55,125 nucleotides of DNA. It comes from Atopobiaceae bacterium (GTDB taxonomy: Bacteria; Actinomycetota; Coriobacteriia; Coriobacteriales; Atopobiaceae). The translations under genes were made by a program, and so were the position numbers. Positions 8,884 to 16,973 of the stretch are shown here, piece by piece. The stretch is taken from positions 1 to 55,125 of the forward strand of contig JAFUCQ010000123.1 in the NCBI GenBank assembly GCA_017459605.1. The letters run 5' to 3'. Within the stretch, counting starts at the first letter, position 1. Each line of letters begins with the position of its first letter. The notes beneath the pieces are model-generated. The model saw only the letters and a list, made by a program, of their open reading frames with translations, made no database searches and was not told where the DNA came from.

Positions 8884-9047
8884 GCGTACTGAACAGCGCG
8901 TTGGACAGCGCGTTGGACAGAACGCTCGGTAGCACGTTGGACAGGACGCGAGACAGCGCGTTGGGTAGCACGTTGGACAGAACGCTCGGTAGCACGTTGG
9001 GCAGCACGTTGAACAGGATACGAGACAGAGCGTTCGGCAGTCCGAGG
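8884..9047. repeat. Compound tandem repeat built on a GCGTTGGACA core
   Basis: A 10-12-bp core (GCGTTGGACA with variants such as GCACGTTGGACA and ACGCTCGGTA) is repeated about a dozen times. A higher-order period of roughly 60 bp is visible: the string around ACAGAACGCTCGGTAGCACG occurs twice. The gap 8455-9213 (759 bp) therefore holds three kinds of repetitive DNA and no gene; the final 160 bp show nothing. Confidence 0.8.
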
Positions 9048-9213
9048 TTTTGTCGACACGTGCGCACCTGAGCAGACCGATACTCGACTGCACGCAACCC
9101 TAAGCGCCCGTCCAGCAAAGAAAGCGATAGCACAAACAAGGGGACAAACCATGCGACACACGCTCAGCTAACTTAGTGCACTCTACGTTACACGAGCAAT
9201 ACGTACGGGTCGC

Positions 9214-10386
9214 TTGAGTGCCAATCTCAACAAGCGCTGCGACCTACAAGAACCGGACGCAGGTGAGCGCGGACGTTGGTCATCTACACAGCTGGCAGCC
9301 AAACTCACAGCATTTGGAAGCCTGTCGCACTTTTCTGAGAAAAATCCCCTGCATGTGATGGTTCCTAACAAGACGAGTCGTCTGCAAATAAAAGGGACAA
9401 AGTGTCGCGTACAGTCGGAGACGCTCCCTCCAAATTCACTCGTAGACCTTGGCAATGGGATTTCGATGAGCTGCCCTGAGCTCATGTTTGTTGAACTTGC
9501 ACGTGTGATGCATCCAGCTGTTCATCTCTTGCTTGGCATGGAGTTATGCGGACGTTTTTCTCGTTGTCCAGACGATGCTCGATCGGGAGAGGTGAGCTAT
9601 CAAGTTGAGCCTATCACGAGTGTTGAAAAACTGAGGTCGTATGCAAAGGGTTTAAAAGGTGTTTGGGGTATCAAAGAAGCGCGTGCAACTATCGATTTAA
9701 TTGAAGAGAACGCCTGGTCACCCATTGAGTCGGTCATTGCAACGATGCTGTGCTTGCCCTTTGAATCGTATGGCTATGACCTAGCTCCGATTAGATTAAA
9801 CGCGCGAGTGGACAATACCGCGCAAACAAAGCGAGCGAGCGGCAAAGAGAGTCGTGTTCCAGACATTCTGTTTTCGGGAACACATATTGGACTCAACTAT
9901 GATGGAGAAGACCATTTTGGGCTCAAGCGGATAGTTGAAGCAGCTCAGGCGCAGGCAATTAATCCAGATAATCCCATCTATGCAGCCGAGCTTGATAAAG
10001 CTCTCGCTGATGTTCGACATAAGATTGTCGATGATAAGCGCAGAGATCGTGAGCTTGAAGCTGAGGGCATGACAGTGTTTGCGATAAGCAGGGAAGACCT
10101 CTATGAAAAAGGTGCGTTCGAGCAGTTGGTGTCAGATGTTGTCACGCTTATGGAGCGGGAGCGCGGTCGAGATAAGCCCATTCAGCGAGCTATTTTAAAG
10201 AACCAGACATTTGCGAATTACCGTCAAGATCTCATCTGGACTTTGCTCCCGGGAGATCAAGGTGTGGATGCGTACAAGCGATTGGTTGAGAAGACCAAGA
10301 TTAAGCCAATCAAGGTTGAGGATACAATCATCAAGCTTGCGCCTATAACGGGGGCGAGCAGCCCAGAAGGTGGGCTTGCGCTTTAA
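9214..10386 (+). CDS. AbiEi/DUF559-like protein with a predicted nuclease fold
   Basis: A 390-residue protein of no certain family. The N-terminal half (HVMVPNKTSRLQIKGTKCRV, SCPELMFVELARVM) resembles the middle part of AbiEi-type proteins common in Coriobacteriia. The C-terminal half has the pattern of the Vsr/DUF559 PD-(D/E)XK fold: GLNYDGEDHFGL, then DDKRRDRELEAEGMTVFAI. The only reasonable start in frame after an upstream stop at 9169 is a TTG at 9214 without a clear ribosome binding site, so the N-terminus is uncertain; MVPNKTSRL further in is an alternative. It ends in a 4-bp overlap (10383-10386) with the convergent HAD gene. A role in defence or abortive infection is possible but not shown. 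Confidence 0.5.
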   Translation: MSANLNKRCDLQEPDAGERGRWSSTQLAAKLTAFGSLSHFSEKNPLHVMVPNKTSRLQIKGTKCRVQSETLPPNSLVDLGNGISMSCPELMFVELARVMHPAVHLLLGMELCGRFSRCPDDARSGEVSYQVEPITSVEKLRSYAKGLKGVWGIKEARATIDLIEENAWSPIESVIATMLCLPFESYGYDLAPIRLNARVDNTAQTKRASGKESRVPDILFSGTHIGLNYDGEDHFGLKRIVEAAQAQAINPDNPIYAAELDKALADVRHKIVDDKRRDRELEAEGMTVFAISREDLYEKGAFEQLVSDVVTLMERERGRDKPIQRAILKNQTFANYRQDLIWTLLPGDQGVDAYKRLVEKTKIKPIKVEDTIIKLAPITGASSPEGGLAL

Positions 10387-11246
10387 AGCTCGCCCACAAC
10401 ACCCATAAGTTGCTCAATCGCCTCTGCAGCTCCAGCCTCGTTGTTTGAGCTGACAACGAGCTGTGCTACAGCGTGTGCGCTCTCACGCGCGTTAGCAGTG
10501 ACAACGGCAAGGCCTGCTGCCTCAAGTGCAGGAATGTCGTTGTCACCATCACCTATCATCACCACACGAGACATATCAATGCCAAGCAATGCTGCAAGCT
10601 CTGACAAACCACTGCCCTTGTCCACGCCTAAGGGTGATATTTCAAGTCCGGTCTCTTCTGAGAGCGAAATCTGTATGGGAAGTTCAGCAAGGCGTGCATG
10701 AGCAGCGTTTCTCGCCTCACTGTGAGTCCAATAGAGGTCGAGTTTTTCGCAAACAAGCTGTGCGTCTTTAATCTGCTGAGCAAGACCCGATACCTCTTTA
10801 GAGGTTGCCATAAAGAGGGGTATGTATGCAGCCATATCGTAGGCAGAAAGACCGGGGATAACCCCCGCTTCAAAGTGGGCATAACCGTTTGAAAATGCCT
10901 GTATGACACAATCGTCATCCTCGAGTCGCTCGACAATTGCCGTGGCAAGCTCGGGATCAAAACACTTACGCGACAGAATGTCGCCTGTAAGACGGTCAGC
11001 AATAAGAGAGCCATTTTGACAAATTGCGTAGCGCACATGAGCAAGTTCATCACGGTACGGATTGAGTTCTGCCAACGAACGACCAGAATTACTCACAACA
11101 CAGATGCCCGCAGACAGAGCTTTCTCAATCGCTGCTACGGCGCGTGGCGAAAAACCCTTCTCATCGTTGAGCATGGTGCCATCCATGTCAAACGCGATGA
11201 GGTCATAGCTTTTTTCTAGCTGCGGTTCTTGTGTGCTGCTTGTCAT
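10383..11246 (-). CDS. Cof-type HAD phosphatase
   Basis: A 287-residue haloacid dehalogenase-superfamily hydrolase of the Cof/YidA class. Motif I is DMDGTMLND, motif II SNSGRS, motif III lysine in GVDKGSGLSELA, and motif IV GDGDNDIPALEAAG; the C2 cap domain lies between. Such enzymes dephosphorylate sugar phosphates or cofactors such as FMN and PLP. The frame is open another 133 codons upstream, but that part has no family similarity and overlaps the divergent thioesterase, so the start is placed at MTSSTQEPQ (11246); MQIGTRPM seven codons earlier is also possible. It forms a divergent pair with the thioesterase gene. Confidence 0.85.
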   Translation of the reverse strand: MTSSTQEPQLEKSYDLIAFDMDGTMLNDEKGFSPRAVAAIEKALSAGICVVSNSGRSLAELNPYRDELAHVRYAICQNGSLIADRLTGDILSRKCFDPELATAIVERLEDDDCVIQAFSNGYAHFEAGVIPGLSAYDMAAYIPLFMATSKEVSGLAQQIKDAQLVCEKLDLYWTHSEARNAAHARLAELPIQISLSEETGLEISPLGVDKGSGLSELAALLGIDMSRVVMIGDGDNDIPALEAAGLAVVTANARESAHAVAQLVVSSNNEAGAAEAIEQLMGVVGEL

Positions 11247-11349
11247 AGGTCGAGTTCCAATCTGCATGGGTGCTACGAGAATCTGTGTGGGGTGTTGCGA
11301 GAACTTGCGTTTAAAATGATAACGGTTCGATTCATAAGGAGGACTGACA

Positions 11350-11757
11350 GTGGTTAGTGCACACCAGAGTCTTGAAGATATCCGCAAATCGTTTTCGCGA
11401 GACAACTTTGCAACAAATGCCTGCGGCTGCCAGATTGTCGAAGCATCTGAAGGACATGCCGTGTGTGAGTTTACCATCAGCGAGAACCATCTCAACGCCC
11501 ATGAAGCTGTCATGGGCGGAGCCATATTTACGCTGGCAGATTTTGCGCTCGCCGTGTCGGCCAATGTGGGAAAACCCCCAACGGTGTCGGTGAGTAATTC
11601 CATTGAGTTTATCGGTACGGCAAAAGGGGTGCGCCTCATTGCCAAAAGCGATGTACTTCGAGAGAGTAAAAGTCTTGGCTTTTACGATGTCGAGGTTACC
11701 GATGAGCTCGGTAACCTCGTTGCTCGCATGACTGCTACCTGTTATCGGCGCTCCTAG
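11350..11757 (+). CDS. PaaI-family hotdog thioesterase
   Basis: A 135-residue single hotdog-domain protein. The signature HLNAHEAVMGGAIFTLADFALAVSAN contains the family's conserved Asn-His and Gly-Gly and the catalytic-helix Asp. PaaI-like enzymes hydrolyse acyl- or aryl-CoA thioesters. The start is a GTG preceded by a near-perfect AAGGAGGACTGACA. The last codons and stop (CGG CGC TCC TAG) belong to the first copy of a 40-bp tandem repeat, so the C-terminal CYRRS end may be recent. It stands alone. Confidence 0.85.
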   Translation: MVSAHQSLEDIRKSFSRDNFATNACGCQIVEASEGHAVCEFTISENHLNAHEAVMGGAIFTLADFALAVSANVGKPPTVSVSNSIEFIGTAKGVRLIAKSDVLRESKSLGFYDVEVTDELGNLVARMTATCYRRS

Positions 11758-11841
11758 CTGGGGGTGCGCAAGGAGGCTCGCGGGTAGGCGCTCCTAGCTG
11801 GGGGTGCGCAAGGAGGCTCGCGGGTAGGCGCTCGTAGCTGG
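11747..11841. repeat. 40-bp tandem repeat that includes the thioesterase stop codon
   Basis: The 40-bp segment 11747-11786, starting GGCGCTCCTAGCTGGGGGTG, is repeated exactly at 11787-11826 and in part to 11841. The first copy covers the last codons and the TAG of the upstream gene. It lies between the convergent thioesterase and isocitrate dehydrogenase genes. Confidence 0.95.
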
Positions 11842-11894
11842 TTTGAGTACCAATGCTGAGCGCGCTGCCTATTTCATCGTAAGAGACAGCTTGT

Positions 11895-13091
11895 CTACAA
11901 TCTGCTGGCGATTGCGTCGATAAAGGCTTCTGTGGAAAGCTTCGTTGGGTTGGGGATTGATGTAATGGCAACAAGGTCACCGGTCATCTCGCCCGCTTCG
12001 ATGGTGGCTAGGGTTGCCTGTTCAAGACGGTCTGCAAAGCCAACAAGCTCGGGTAGTTCATCGAGCTCACCACGCTTGCGCAGAGCTCCCGACCACGCAA
12101 AAATGGTCGCCACAGAGTTGGTCGAGGTTTCCTCGCCGGCAAGGTGCTTGTAGTAGTGGCGCTGAACCGTGCCGTGTGCTGCTTCGTACTCGTAGTAGCC
12201 GTCTGGCGAGACAAGCACGCTTGTCATCATGGCGAGCGAGCCAAAGGCAGTGGACACCATGTCGCTCATAACGTCGCCGTCATAGTTTTTGCATGCCCAG
12301 ATAAAGCCACCTTCGCTGCGCATAACGCGGGCGACGATGTCGTCAATCAGGGTGTAGAAATACTCAATGCCCGTCTTGGCAAAACGCTCGGCGTACTCTG
12401 CATCAAAAATCTCTTGGAAGATGTCCTTGAATCGGTGGTCATAGGTCTTCGAGATGGTATCTTTGGCACCAAACCACAGGTCTTGCTTGGTATCGAGAGC
12501 AAAATTGAAACAGCTGCGAGCAAAGCCTTCGATAGAAGCGTCGAGGTTGTGGACGCCTTGCACAATGCCCTGACCAGTAAATTCATGAATGAGAGCGCGA
12601 GTCTCTGTGCCATCAGCTGCGGTGTAGACAAGCTCAACTTTACCCGGACCATCAATGGTAAGCTCGCAATTGCGATACACATCTCCGTAGGCATGACGGG
12701 CAATGGTGATGGGTTTTGTCCATGCAGCAACGTAGGGTTCAATACCCTTTACAACAATGGGCGCCCGAAAGACCGTGCCGTCGAGAATAGCGCGGATGGT
12801 ACCGTTGGGACTTTTCCACATTTCACTCAAGTTGTATTCCTCAACTCGGGCGGCATTGGGCGTGATGGTAGCGCATTTTACCGCAACCCCAAGGCGCTTC
12901 GTTGCCTCTGCAGCCTCAACCGTGACCGCATCAGCAGTGCGCTCACGCTCCTCAAGACCGAGGTCATAATACTCACTCTTGAGGTCAACAAACGGAGTAA
13001 TGAGTTTGTCTTTGATGAGCTGCCAGATGATGCGGGTCATCTCGTCGCCGTCCATCTCAACCAGCGGCGTCTTCATTGCAATTCTGGACAT
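11895..13091 (-). CDS. icd: NADP-dependent isocitrate dehydrogenase (eukaryote-like dimeric class)
   Basis: A 398-residue isocitrate dehydrogenase that converts isocitrate to 2-oxoglutarate with NADP. The sequence begins [20 protein letters not shown] and carries the substrate segment [17 protein letters not shown], the conserved [10 protein letters not shown] metal/substrate region, and ANTEAAHGTV-like [14 protein letters not shown] followed by [12 protein letters not shown]. These are marks of the subfamily II enzymes found in mitochondria and some bacteria rather than the E. coli type. AAAGGA sits upstream of this ATG. The frame stays open a further 52 codons upstream only because the leader is a tandem repeat, which would encode MYDMYDTQD-like peptides; that extension is rejected. 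Confidence 0.93.
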   Translation of the reverse strand: MSRIAMKTPLVEMDGDEMTRIIWQLIKDKLITPFVDLKSEYYDLGLEERERTADAVTVEAAEATKRLGVAVKCATITPNAARVEEYNLSEMWKSPNGTIRAILDGTVFRAPIVVKGIEPYVAAWTKPITIARHAYGDVYRNCELTIDGPGKVELVYTAADGTETRALIHEFTGQGIVQGVHNLDASIEGFARSCFNFALDTKQDLWFGAKDTISKTYDHRFKDIFQEIFDAEYAERFAKTGIEYFYTLIDDIVARVMRSEGGFIWACKNYDGDVMSDMVSTAFGSLAMMTSVLVSPDGYYEYEAAHGTVQRHYYKHLAGEETSTNSVATIFAWSGALRKRGELDELPELVGFADRLEQATLATIEAGEMTGDLVAITSIPNPTKLSTEAFIDAIASRL

Positions 13092-13117
13092 AGCAGTCCT
13101 TTCTGCGTCAGTAAATG

Positions 13118-13265
13118 TGTGTATCGTGCGTGTCGTACCTATCGTGTGTGCCGTACATGTCGTGCGTGTCGTACCTATCCTGCGTCTCGACCAATCCTGC
13201 GTATCGTACATGTCGTACCTATCCTGCGTGTCGTACATGTCGTACATACCGTACCAATCATGCTG
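13118..13265. repeat. Repeat array in the icd leader (9-bp based)
   Basis: About 150 bp consist of shuffled copies of GTCGTACCT, ATCCTGCGT, GTCGTACAT and close variants, in register of roughly nine bases. It lies between icd and a HAD gene, both leftward, directly upstream of icd, so it should be in the icd leader or promoter region. Confidence 0.85.
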
Positions 13266-13349
13266 TGTGCGTTCTGTACGTGCTGTACGAAAACCGTTCG
13301 TAAGTAAGCGTATACAACCTTTGTCCTGTGCGCGTACCTCTGAGCTATT

Positions 13350-14165
13350 TTATGTCAATAATTTCTCGACAATCTCGGCGATAAGCCCGTCGTCATTTGA
13401 GGCATGAGCATGATAGCTGGCAATAGCTGTCACATCGGCAGTTGCATTTGCAGGAACAACGCCAAGACCTGCGCACTCAATCATAGATAAATCGTTCAAA
13501 GAATCACCGCAAGCAATGCAGTGAGCAAGGTCAGTTTCGAGGTGGTGAGCAAGCCAACGAAGCGCAGCTCCCTTGTTCACGCCCGGGGCATTGAACTCGA
13601 GGTAGCGTTCGGATGAAATGGAAACCTCAGTTTTAAGGAGAAGCTCTGCGGGCATGGCAGCTTTGAGCTTGTCTATCTCGGCGAGGCCTTCGCGACAAAA
13701 CAGTATTTTTGCAATGGGTCGGTCTTTAAGAAACACAATGTCGCTACCTTGGTAGTCCTCGTAATCGAGAATGCCCTTAATGTAGCTACGTTCACTCTCA
13801 TTGATGTCCACACAATAGCAGGCACCGTCGAAGGTATAGATGTGCATGGCAACCTTGTTTGTATGAGCCCACTCAAATAAGCGACTAGCTGTCTCGTATG
13901 ATAGCCCTTGCGTCATGAGAGGCTTGGTGACGCCACACTGATTGATAGCAGCTCCATTATATGAGATAACAAACGAGCCCTCGAGAAGTGCTAACAAGTC
14001 TGGATCAAAGCTATCGAGAATCGATTGGTATCCGCGCCCTGACGCAGGAACAAAGAAGACGCCAAGCTCAGACAAGCGCTTGAGTGCGGCTATGTTTGGC
14101 CGAGGAACGCTGTGGTCTGATGCCAAAAACGTTCCATCCATGTCGCTTGCAACGATCTGGTACAT
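13350..14165 (-). CDS. Cof-type HAD phosphatase (second copy)
   Basis: A 271-residue HAD hydrolase starting MYQIVASDMDGTFLASD. Motif II is PASGRG, the motif III lysine is in GVNKGAALRWLA and motif IV is CGDSLNDLSMIECAG. It has the same architecture as the protein at 10383-11246 but is clearly diverged from it. The start has AAGGAAA eight bases upstream; twelve further codons are open upstream but lack family similarity. The substrate is unknown (sugar phosphate or cofactor phosphate by family). Confidence 0.87.
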   Translation of the reverse strand: MYQIVASDMDGTFLASDHSVPRPNIAALKRLSELGVFFVPASGRGYQSILDSFDPDLLALLEGSFVISYNGAAINQCGVTKPLMTQGLSYETASRLFEWAHTNKVAMHIYTFDGACYCVDINESERSYIKGILDYEDYQGSDIVFLKDRPIAKILFCREGLAEIDKLKAAMPAELLLKTEVSISSERYLEFNAPGVNKGAALRWLAHHLETDLAHCIACGDSLNDLSMIECAGLGVVPANATADVTAIASYHAHASNDDGLIAEIVEKLLT

Positions 14166-14194
14166 AGGTGTTTCCTTAGTTGTTGTGAGGGCAG

Positions 14195-14251
14195 TTTTCA
14201 AACCGCTCTCATGTTTTCAAACCGACCTCGTGTTTTCAAACCGCCCCCGTG
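14195..14251. repeat. 19-bp tandem repeat upstream of the second HAD gene
   Basis: TTTTCAAACCGMYCYCRTG occurs three times in a row (14195-14213, 14214-14232, 14233-14251) with two to four substitutions between copies. It lies between two leftward genes, just upstream of the HAD gene. Confidence 0.9.
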
Positions 14252-14292
14252 ATGAGTGAAACTACAGCTCAATAAACAGCAGTCCAAACAGT

Positions 14293-15402
14293 CTACTCAA
14301 AGAGACTGGCAGCTTGCTCGAGACGGGTCACAATGTTGATATGTTGTGGACACACCCCTTCGCACTGATAGCACTGGATGCATTCACTCGCTTTAACGTC
14401 GCGGGCAGCAAAGCCATAATTGTGAAGACCCGCATCATGTCCGTACATCACGTCGCGGTTAATCGACTCCATGATGGACGAAATGTTCATGTGAACAGGA
14501 CAATCATCCATGCAATAGTGACAGCTTGTACAGGGAACCTCAATGAGGTCATGAAGAACACTGCGTGCCTCTGCCAACACCTGTTGTTCGTGTTCTGTGA
14601 GCGCAGACAAGTTTTTGAGGGTCTCGAGGTTTTGTCTCATCTGCTCAAGGCTGCTCATGCCAGACAGCACGGTGAGAACACCTTCGAGATTCATGGCAAA
14701 GCGAAGTGCCCACTCAACAGGGCTTCTCTCGGCATGTGCCTCGTGCAGGATGTCTGCTACCGCAACAGGGGGAGCGGCAAGCATGCCGCCTTTGACTGGT
14801 TCCATGATGACCACGGGCTTCTCGTGAGCGCGCGCAACCTCCCAGCACGCCCGTGACTGGACCGCCAAATCGTCCCAGTCGGCATAGTTAATTTGGAGTT
14901 GCACAAACTCAGCGTCGGGGTGGGCATCGAGCAGACGGTCGAGGTTCTCGGCATTGTCGTGATATGAAAAGCCCCAATGACGAATACGTCCCTCTTCTTT
15001 CAGTGAGCGAACCCAATCCCACATGCCCCATTTGTCAAAAATTTCGGTACGTGTACCTCCTAGATTGTGGAGCAGATAGTAGTCAAAATAGCCCGCTCCC
15101 GTTTCTTTGAGAGAGGTGTCAAAAAAGCCGCGAGCCTCTTCTTGGCTGTTAGCTCCAAGCCACGCTGCATTTTTCGTGGCGAGCGTAAAGCTCTCGCGGG
15201 GGTGGCGCTCTATCAGAGCACGACGGGTGGCGCTCTCTGATTCACCGTAAGCGCGTGCCGTGTCAAAGTAGGTGCAACCAGCGGCTAAAAACTCATCGAC
15301 CATCTGAGATACCTGCGCAATGTCGATACTTCCGTCTTCCAACTTGGGAAGCCTCATGAGTCCAAAACCGAGCTTAGGAGTGCCTTCTCCGAGATACGCC
15401 AT
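14293..15402 (-). CDS. Aldo/keto reductase with C-terminal 4Fe-4S domain
   Basis: A 369-residue protein joining an aldo/keto reductase barrel to a ferredoxin-like tail. The barrel shows the family tetrad in YFDTARAYGES (Asp, Tyr), LATKNA (Lys) and YYLLHNLG (His). The tail has two clusters of cysteines, CTSCHYCMDDCPVHM and CIQCYQCEGVCPQHI, each of the CxxCxxCxxxCP kind for a [4Fe-4S] cluster. The class is common in anaerobes; the electron partners and substrate are not known. GGAGGAACT precedes the ATG. It starts 12 bp after the stop of the upstream MFS gene on the same strand, so the two are probably one operon and the transporter may handle the substrate or product. Confidence 0.9.
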   Translation of the reverse strand: MAYLGEGTPKLGFGLMRLPKLEDGSIDIAQVSQMVDEFLAAGCTYFDTARAYGESESATRRALIERHPRESFTLATKNAAWLGANSQEEARGFFDTSLKETGAGYFDYYLLHNLGGTRTEIFDKWGMWDWVRSLKEEGRIRHWGFSYHDNAENLDRLLDAHPDAEFVQLQINYADWDDLAVQSRACWEVARAHEKPVVIMEPVKGGMLAAPPVAVADILHEAHAERSPVEWALRFAMNLEGVLTVLSGMSSLEQMRQNLETLKNLSALTEHEQQVLAEARSVLHDLIEVPCTSCHYCMDDCPVHMNISSIMESINRDVMYGHDAGLHNYGFAARDVKASECIQCYQCEGVCPQHINIVTRLEQAASLFE

Positions 15403-15413
15403 AGTTCCTCCAC

Positions 15414-16781
15414 TCACTTGTGCGCACCAATAAAGCGATACAAAACCATACATACAGCAGCAATAATTGCTACTGCAATGTACATACCCCGATATCCATA
15501 CGGCCCAATTAACAAGCCCATAAGCATGGGTCCGAGTGCCATGCCTATGTCAGAAAGCATAAGGTAGGTTGCGTTTGCATGGGCAAGGCGTCCTTTTGGA
15601 GCCTGCTTTACAGCACTTGCTTGTGTTCCGAGCTGGATGGATCCAAATCCAACACCCAGTATCGCCGCTGCAATAAGCAACATGTGTGAGTTAGTACTTG
15701 CACTGAAGAGCACCATACCAACAACGAAGAGACCAAAAGCGGGATAGAGAACAAAAGCTGCTCCTTGGCGGTCAAAGATGCGTCCTGCGAGCGGTCGTGA
15801 TGCAAGAACGGCAAGAGCATATACGACAAAAAAGATACTCGAGCTGTCTTGCAGACCAATGGAGATACTGTATCCAGACATAAACGAGACAAGTGCCGAG
15901 TAGCACAGATACATGACGAGACTCACCAGAGAAATGGGCATGACCGCGCCTTCAAGAGAGCCCGTAAAGGTTCCCGAGAATGACTCTGCAAAAGCACCCG
16001 AGAAGGCTCGCCCAGCTTGTTGGGATGTTTGCTGGGATTTCTGCCGTGTCCTGTGGCTTTGTGCAGCGTGGTTCTGTGTGTTTCGTGGCTGTTCGTGGGT
16101 ACTTTGGCGCGAATGTGCAAGCTGAGTGCGCGAGGTAGTGGTCGGGCGTCGTAGCTGTGTGTTTGTGGTCTGGCTTCTCGCTTGGGCTGAATTGGTGCGC
16201 GGAGTAGAGGCTTGCTTGTTGTCGTAGCCCAACAACACCATGGCACCAATCGCCATTGCTATCGTAGAAAAGCAGGTGAGAAATACAGGACGAAAGTCTT
16301 GGTCTGCGCTGATACTCAAAGCAATGAAAGGGCCAATAGCGGTGGCAAGGGTTTGGCTGAGAGAAAAATAACCAATACCTTCGCCACGCCGACGTGGTGG
16401 CAGAAGCTTTGAGGCTATGGTGAGTGTCGTTGTTGTTCCAATGCCAAATGCCGCTCCATGAATCAGACGAACAACAATGAGCAAAACATAGGAAGCACAA
16501 GCTACGTAGGCTAAGGTAATCAGGAGGTTTACGCCGAGCGAAGCAAACAACACCACGTTAGGCTTATAGGTGGAGATAAGCCTGCCCGAGAAGAGCCGGG
16601 CTATCAGAGCACCAAGTACAAACGAGCTTGCCGCAAATCCGCCGAGTGCTTCGCCCACGTCGAACGAATACATGGCAAAGCGAGCCATCACAACCATGAG
16701 CAGATAAAAATTTGCCGCAATGAGGAAGTTCACAGCGGTGATGATGATAAAGTCGCGTGTCCAAATTGTGGCTTTAGTCAT
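15414..16781 (-). CDS. MFS transporter with long polar central loop
   Basis: A 455-residue major facilitator protein in the inner membrane, with about twelve predicted transmembrane segments in two halves. Loop 2-3 carries the MFS-like GALIARLFSGRLI, repeated in the second half as ASRPLAGRIFDRQG. Between the halves, residues about 195-275 form an unusual Thr/Gln/Ser/Arg-rich, low-complexity cytoplasmic linker containing NTQNHAAQSHRTRQKSQQTS. Typical linkers are much shorter. AGAGGAT precedes the ATG. It is cotranscribed with the downstream aldo/keto reductase. The substrate is unknown; sugar-efflux or drug-efflux type is possible. Confidence 0.88.
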   Translation of the reverse strand: MTKATIWTRDFIIITAVNFLIAANFYLLMVVMARFAMYSFDVGEALGGFAASSFVLGALIARLFSGRLISTYKPNVVLFASLGVNLLITLAYVACASYVLLIVVRLIHGAAFGIGTTTTLTIASKLLPPRRRGEGIGYFSLSQTLATAIGPFIALSISADQDFRPVFLTCFSTIAMAIGAMVLLGYDNKQASTPRTNSAQARSQTTNTQLRRPTTTSRTQLAHSRQSTHEQPRNTQNHAAQSHRTRQKSQQTSQQAGRAFSGAFAESFSGTFTGSLEGAVMPISLVSLVMYLCYSALVSFMSGYSISIGLQDSSSIFFVVYALAVLASRPLAGRIFDRQGAAFVLYPAFGLFVVGMVLFSASTNSHMLLIAAAILGVGFGSIQLGTQASAVKQAPKGRLAHANATYLMLSDIGMALGPMLMGLLIGPYGYRGMYIAVAIIAAVCMVLYRFIGAHK

Positions 16782-16869
16782 CGCGGTATCCTCTGAACCA
16801 TGCAGGCCTTGATGCTTTTTGGTTTGCTATTTGTTGCGTTGTTGCTCCTCACGCATCCTTCCTGATAGT

Positions 16870-16899
16870 ATAAACCCCTTTTTCAACCTGAGGGTTTAT
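16870..16899. terminator. Hairpin between the ABC exporter and the MFS gene
   Basis: ATAAACCC (16870-16877) and GGGTTTAT (16892-16899) form an 8-bp perfect stem in the 192-bp gap after the ABC transporter stop. It may end the ABC transcript on the minus strand, but no run of thymines follows, so the call is weak. Confidence 0.4.
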
Positions 16900-16973
16900 T
16901 GAGTCTATAAACGACCGTAGGAGTATCGACATAGCCTATCGCTCGAGCGGCGTATCTGCCAACTGAGTAATCC

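Noticed and set aside
8884-9047. Possible CRISPR array
   Set aside because: The repeats are 10-12 bp, contiguous and without unique spacers of constant length, and no cas genes are in the window.
11247-11645. Long N-terminal extension of the first HAD phosphatase
   Set aside because: It overlaps the divergent thioesterase gene with a strong ribosome binding site and has no HAD similarity.
13092-13247. N-terminal extension of isocitrate dehydrogenase to 450 residues
   Set aside because: The extension is the translation of the leader repeat array (YDMYDTQD-like), while the internal ATG at 13091 has AAAGGA and gives the family's normal length.
12144-13307. 387-codon frame antisense to icd
   Set aside because: It mirrors the isocitrate dehydrogenase reading frame and shows no independent protein features.
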